Positions 61,525-64,000 of a stretch of DNA of 64,000 nucleotides are shown here, in pieces. A program made the position numbers and the translations under genes. Below the pieces are notes generated by a model. That model was not told the origin of the DNA. It did not search any database and saw only the letters and a list, made by a program, of their open reading frames with translations. Within the stretch, counting starts at the first letter, position 1, and each line of letters opens with the position of its first letter. Origin of the DNA: Boletus sp. NGJ (lineage: Eukaryota > Basidiomycota > Agaricomycetes > Boletales > Boletaceae); NCBI GenBank assembly GCA_019096195.1, contig JAGTXK010000038.1, positions 310,001-374,000 of the forward strand, in the 5' to 3' direction.

Positions 61525-62634
61525 ATGTCTAGAGTCGACATTGACGACTTGGTCAAGAAACTCGCCGACCTTACTCAGGAACGCGACAAGGAAAACATCA
61601 CAAAGAAGATCGCCGATCCTGGGAAATGGGACGGCACAAGGTCATCATTCCGCCCCTGGTGGATAAAGCTCCGTCTCTGGGTTGACGCCCAGAACATGGA
61701 AAAACAACAAGATTATGGACATCGCTGTCCTCTCCCGTCTCGAAGGAAAAGCAGAAGCCTTCGCACAACTAATCATGGAGCACTACCTCGATGAGGAAGC
61801 TACCATCGAGACGGACGCAAACGGGGTCTTGCTAGCCGGCAAAAGGAGCCGACTGCTTGGCCCACTTGGAACAGGTTGCAGGAGCAGATAAAAACCCATT
61901 TCTGCATCGACACTCTGGCCCACGAGTCTTTAAGGAAACTCGAGACCTTAAAACAAAATGGTCATCCTATTGACCTGTTCCTCCAACGATTCGAGATCTT
62001 AAGGAAAGAGTCGTACATCGACGACCACCACGCTGCAGTTCTACTGAAAAAGGCGGTAGACTACAAAATTTACGAACGTTCTCGTCTTGAACAGCCCCGC
62101 CCGCAATTTTGACTACGAAGATCTAGTCATAAACTACAGAGTACATAGGGCGGGCATTCGAACAGATCGTAAACGAGCGTGGTCCTCCTCACAGATCTCA
62201 ACCCCGCATCATCCTTCCCTCCTCCCCGTGGGCAACCCCCACAAAATTCTTATCGTCCTACCTACACGGCAGTAGGAACTCAACCGGGTCGCGGCGCGCC
62301 CATGGAGATAGGTGTCCAGCAGGCTGGACCCTCCAAGGAAACTCGCACCTGTTTCCATTGTGGCAAACCCGGCCACATAAAACCTAACTGCCCGACGAAC
62401 CCTTTCAAAAGGACAGGTCGTCCGCCCATGCAACGCCAGATTTGGGACTGGAATCAAGGCTCGTACGTCGAGCAAAATCAGGGAGAAAATGAGTATCCCC
62501 ATTTTTTTAACGAATCCCAATCTCGCGCATATGCGCAACGACCTCTCCCGCAACCTCCCGTAGCTACGGCGGCACCAAGCGTAGCAGCAAGGACTTACGT
62601 TTCCGATGAGGCGGAAGCGTACTATCAGAGATAA
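61525..62634 (+). pseudogene. gag of the Ty3/gypsy element, frame-disrupted
   Basis: Starts MSRVDIDDLVKKLADLTQER, then WDGTRSSFRPWWIKLRLWVD. The gag core continues in other frames: MDIAVLSRLEGKAEAFAQLI, THFCIDTLAHESLRKLETLK, IDLFLQRFEILRKESYIDDH. The C-terminal nucleocapsid has one CCHC knuckle, CFHCGKPGHIKPNC (about 62353-62394), after PMEIGVQQAG. Frame changes occur at about 61705 (AAAAA run), 61865 and 62100. The frame then stops at 62632-62634. As written gag is broken; run-length error is possible for the first break. Confidence 0.7.
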
Positions 62635-62807
62635 ATTCGAGGTAGAAGCAAAAGCCCGAGCTGCACAGGCTTTAAATGGACAGCGCCAATGAGTACAGAG
62701 GGAACTCAGCGGCAAGAACTTTCTTCTCTCTTTCATCTTCTCTTACGACATGTACACATACCGATTTCCCTATCTCTGATCTCTCCGCTGTACTACGTAA
62801 ATTATCT

Positions 62808-64000
62808 ATGAAATCTGCGAGGGCGTCTCAATTGAGCGTGGCACCAGAATTAAGTGTACTTAATTCCCTCGTAAAACAACAAAAAATATCGAATATATAT
62901 AAACCCACAAAGGTCACGTTAAACCAAGCATCTACGCTTTCCTATGGTGGAGAGTTCTCTCTTGAAACCATAGTATCGTGCAACGTTAACGGCCAGTGGT
63001 CGCGTTACCGTTTCCAGTCCCTCCTGGATTCGGGAGCGTCGCATACGTTTATCGATCAGGACTATGTAAAAAGACACGGAATACCTTTTTATACCATCGA
63101 CAACCCCATTAAGATACATAACGCTGACGGTTCGGAAGGAGCAATCGGACCAATCCGTCATGCGGTAACCCTGATGGTGGAAATCGAAGGACACTACGAA
63201 GTAATAGACGCTTATATATCTAAATTAGGCACTCATCGAATGATCATCGGGTATGACTGGCTATATCGTCATAACCCTGACATCGATTGGGTAAAACAGA
63301 CAATTACGTTTCCTCGATGTACCTCATACTGTAAAATTATGGGCCTAGGACCCACTTCTTCTTACGAGCCGGCTCAACTACGTACAATAGAAGAAGGACT
63401 AAAAGAAAAAGTTCCATTAACTTATCACGAATTTCTAGATGTCTTCTCGGAGAAAGAATCTCAAAGGATGCCTTTACGAAAACATTGGGATCACGCAATC
63501 GATCTCAAAGAAGACTTCATCCCCAAGAAAGGACGTGTTATTCCCCTTTCGGACATCGAGATGGAAGAAGTCAGAACGTTTATCGAAAAGGAAGTCAAAA
63601 AGGGTTACGTCAAACCCTCCAAATCTCCACAGACATCTCCCGTCTTCTTCATTCCTAAAAAAGACGGCAAAAAACGAATGGTTATGGACTACCGCTATTT
63701 AAACGAAGGAACAATCAAGAATTCCTATCCACTCCCTCTTATTCCGCAATTAATTGATCGACTCAAAAATGCGGATCTATTTACGGCTATGGATCTCCGA
63801 TGGGGCTATAACAATGTCCGCATCAAAGAAGGCGACGAATGGAAAGCAGCATTCGTTACCCCTATTGGAGCATACGAACCTACCGTTATGTATTTCGGTC
63901 TCACGAACTCCCCTCCTACATTCCAAACTATGATGAACGATATATTTAACGACATGTATGCCGTAGTCGTCATCTACATCGACGACGTCATGATATTTAC
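62808..64000 (+). CDS. pol (protease and reverse transcriptase) of the Ty3/gypsy element, 3' incomplete
   Basis: A single open frame runs to the window end; the frame is open from 62694 and the first ATG is at 62808. Retropepsin-like protease: FQSLLDSGASHTFIDQDYV, with the catalytic Asp in DSGA, and later MIIGYDWLYRHNPDIDW. Reverse transcriptase: VSFIPKKDG-type block here as SPVFFIPKKDGKKRMVMDYR, YLNEGTIKNSYPLP, LFTAMDLRWGYNNVRIKEGD, AAFVTPIGAYEPTVMYFGLT, and the catalytic box YIDDVMIF at the very end. RT domain 1-4 motifs are intact, so this part could be functional. RNase H and integrase are outside the window. Not in the same frame as gag's end, and separated from it by about 170 nt. Confidence 0.88.
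   Translation, partial: MKSARASQLSVAPELSVLNSLVKQQKISNIYKPTKVTLNQASTLSYGGEFSLETIVSCNVNGQWSRYRFQSLLDSGASHTFIDQDYVKRHGIPFYTIDNPIKIHNADGSEGAIGPIRHAVTLMVEIEGHYEVIDAYISKLGTHRMIIGYDWLYRHNPDIDWVKQTITFPRCTSYCKIMGLGPTSSYEPAQLRTIEEGLKEKVPLTYHEFLDVFSEKESQRMPLRKHWDHAIDLKEDFIPKKGRVIPLSDIEMEEVRTFIEKEVKKGYVKPSKSPQTSPVFFIPKKDGKKRMVMDYRYLNEGTIKNSYPLPLIPQLIDRLKNADLFTAMDLRWGYNNVRIKEGDEWKAAFVTPIGAYEPTVMYFGLTNSPPTFQTMMNDIFNDMYAVVVIYIDDVMIF

Larger units (their letters stand above)
60480..64000 (+). mobile_element. Ty3/gypsy LTR retrotransposon, 3' part cut off by the window end
   Basis: Order: LTR/leader-like DNA, gag with a zinc knuckle, aspartic protease, reverse transcriptase. The 60480-61300 part has LTR-type features: CACGTG/CATGTG/TGACGTCA palindromes (60505-60600) and a TATATAA at 60702-60708. 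I could not fix the LTR ends or a primer-binding site, and no second LTR is in the window. Protease-before-RT order with a retropepsin DSGA motif is Ty3/gypsy-like; integrase would lie beyond 64000. The element is CpG-containing, unlike the block to its left, so it may be a younger insertion. Confidence 0.85.

Overview
The window reads as nuclear DNA of a filamentous basidiomycete, most likely an Agaricomycete. Genes are packed on both strands. Nearly every gene is cut by 45-60 nt GT-AG introns, several exons are only 12-22 nt, and several gene families are typical of mushroom-forming fungi: a CPL1/PriA secreted protein, a GH12 endoglucanase, fungal rhodopsin-like membrane proteins, a pentafunctional AROM protein and a Ty3/gypsy element. 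A Ceratobasidium/Rhizoctonia-like source is my guess and is not shown by the sequence.

Layout. 0-10 kb: 3' part of 5-oxoprolinase, an Rcf2/HIG1 respiratory factor, a CPL1/PriA secreted protein, a small conserved protein, and FIG4 lipid phosphatase on the minus strand. 10-14.6 kb: a frame-broken ISH1/MSC1-like gene, a WASP/Las17-like gene without its C-terminal actin module, and a GH12 glucanase. 15-24 kb: RAX1-like RGS protein, complex I subunit NDUFA2, a large Ser/Pro-rich membrane protein, and two tandem lactonohydrolase genes, one broken. 24.5-30 kb: a decayed rhodopsin-like gene, a delta-9 acyl-CoA desaturase with cytochrome b5, and an NAD-dependent epimerase. 32.6-41 kb: mitochondrial HMG-box protein and MED8 (divergent pair), a large protein of unknown function, an intact rhodopsin-like gene, TFB5 and ribose-5-phosphate isomerase. 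41-51.8 kb: AROM and an alternative NADH dehydrogenase (divergent pair), then an MFS transporter. 53.5-55.8 kb: a ferric reductase. 56-64 kb: an accessory region with a GC-rich tandem repeat, a 2.1 kb stretch almost free of CpG, and a Ty3/gypsy element cut by the window end.

Neighbouring genes do not form an obvious pathway; most are housekeeping. Mitochondrial and respiratory functions recur (Rcf2, NDUFA2, HMG-box protein, alternative NADH dehydrogenase), but they are scattered. Several head-to-head pairs share 128-172 bp of upstream DNA.

Two points affect how the annotation should be read. First, many otherwise intact genes, including the essential AROM, carry one-base reading-frame breaks, mostly at short homopolymer runs. 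Sequencing error is the simplest explanation, so 'broken' calls are provisional. Second, the CpG-free block at 58.3-60.5 kb and a milder one over the 3' half of FIG4 look like products of CpG methylation and deamination. I did not find a convincing new defence or biosynthetic system.
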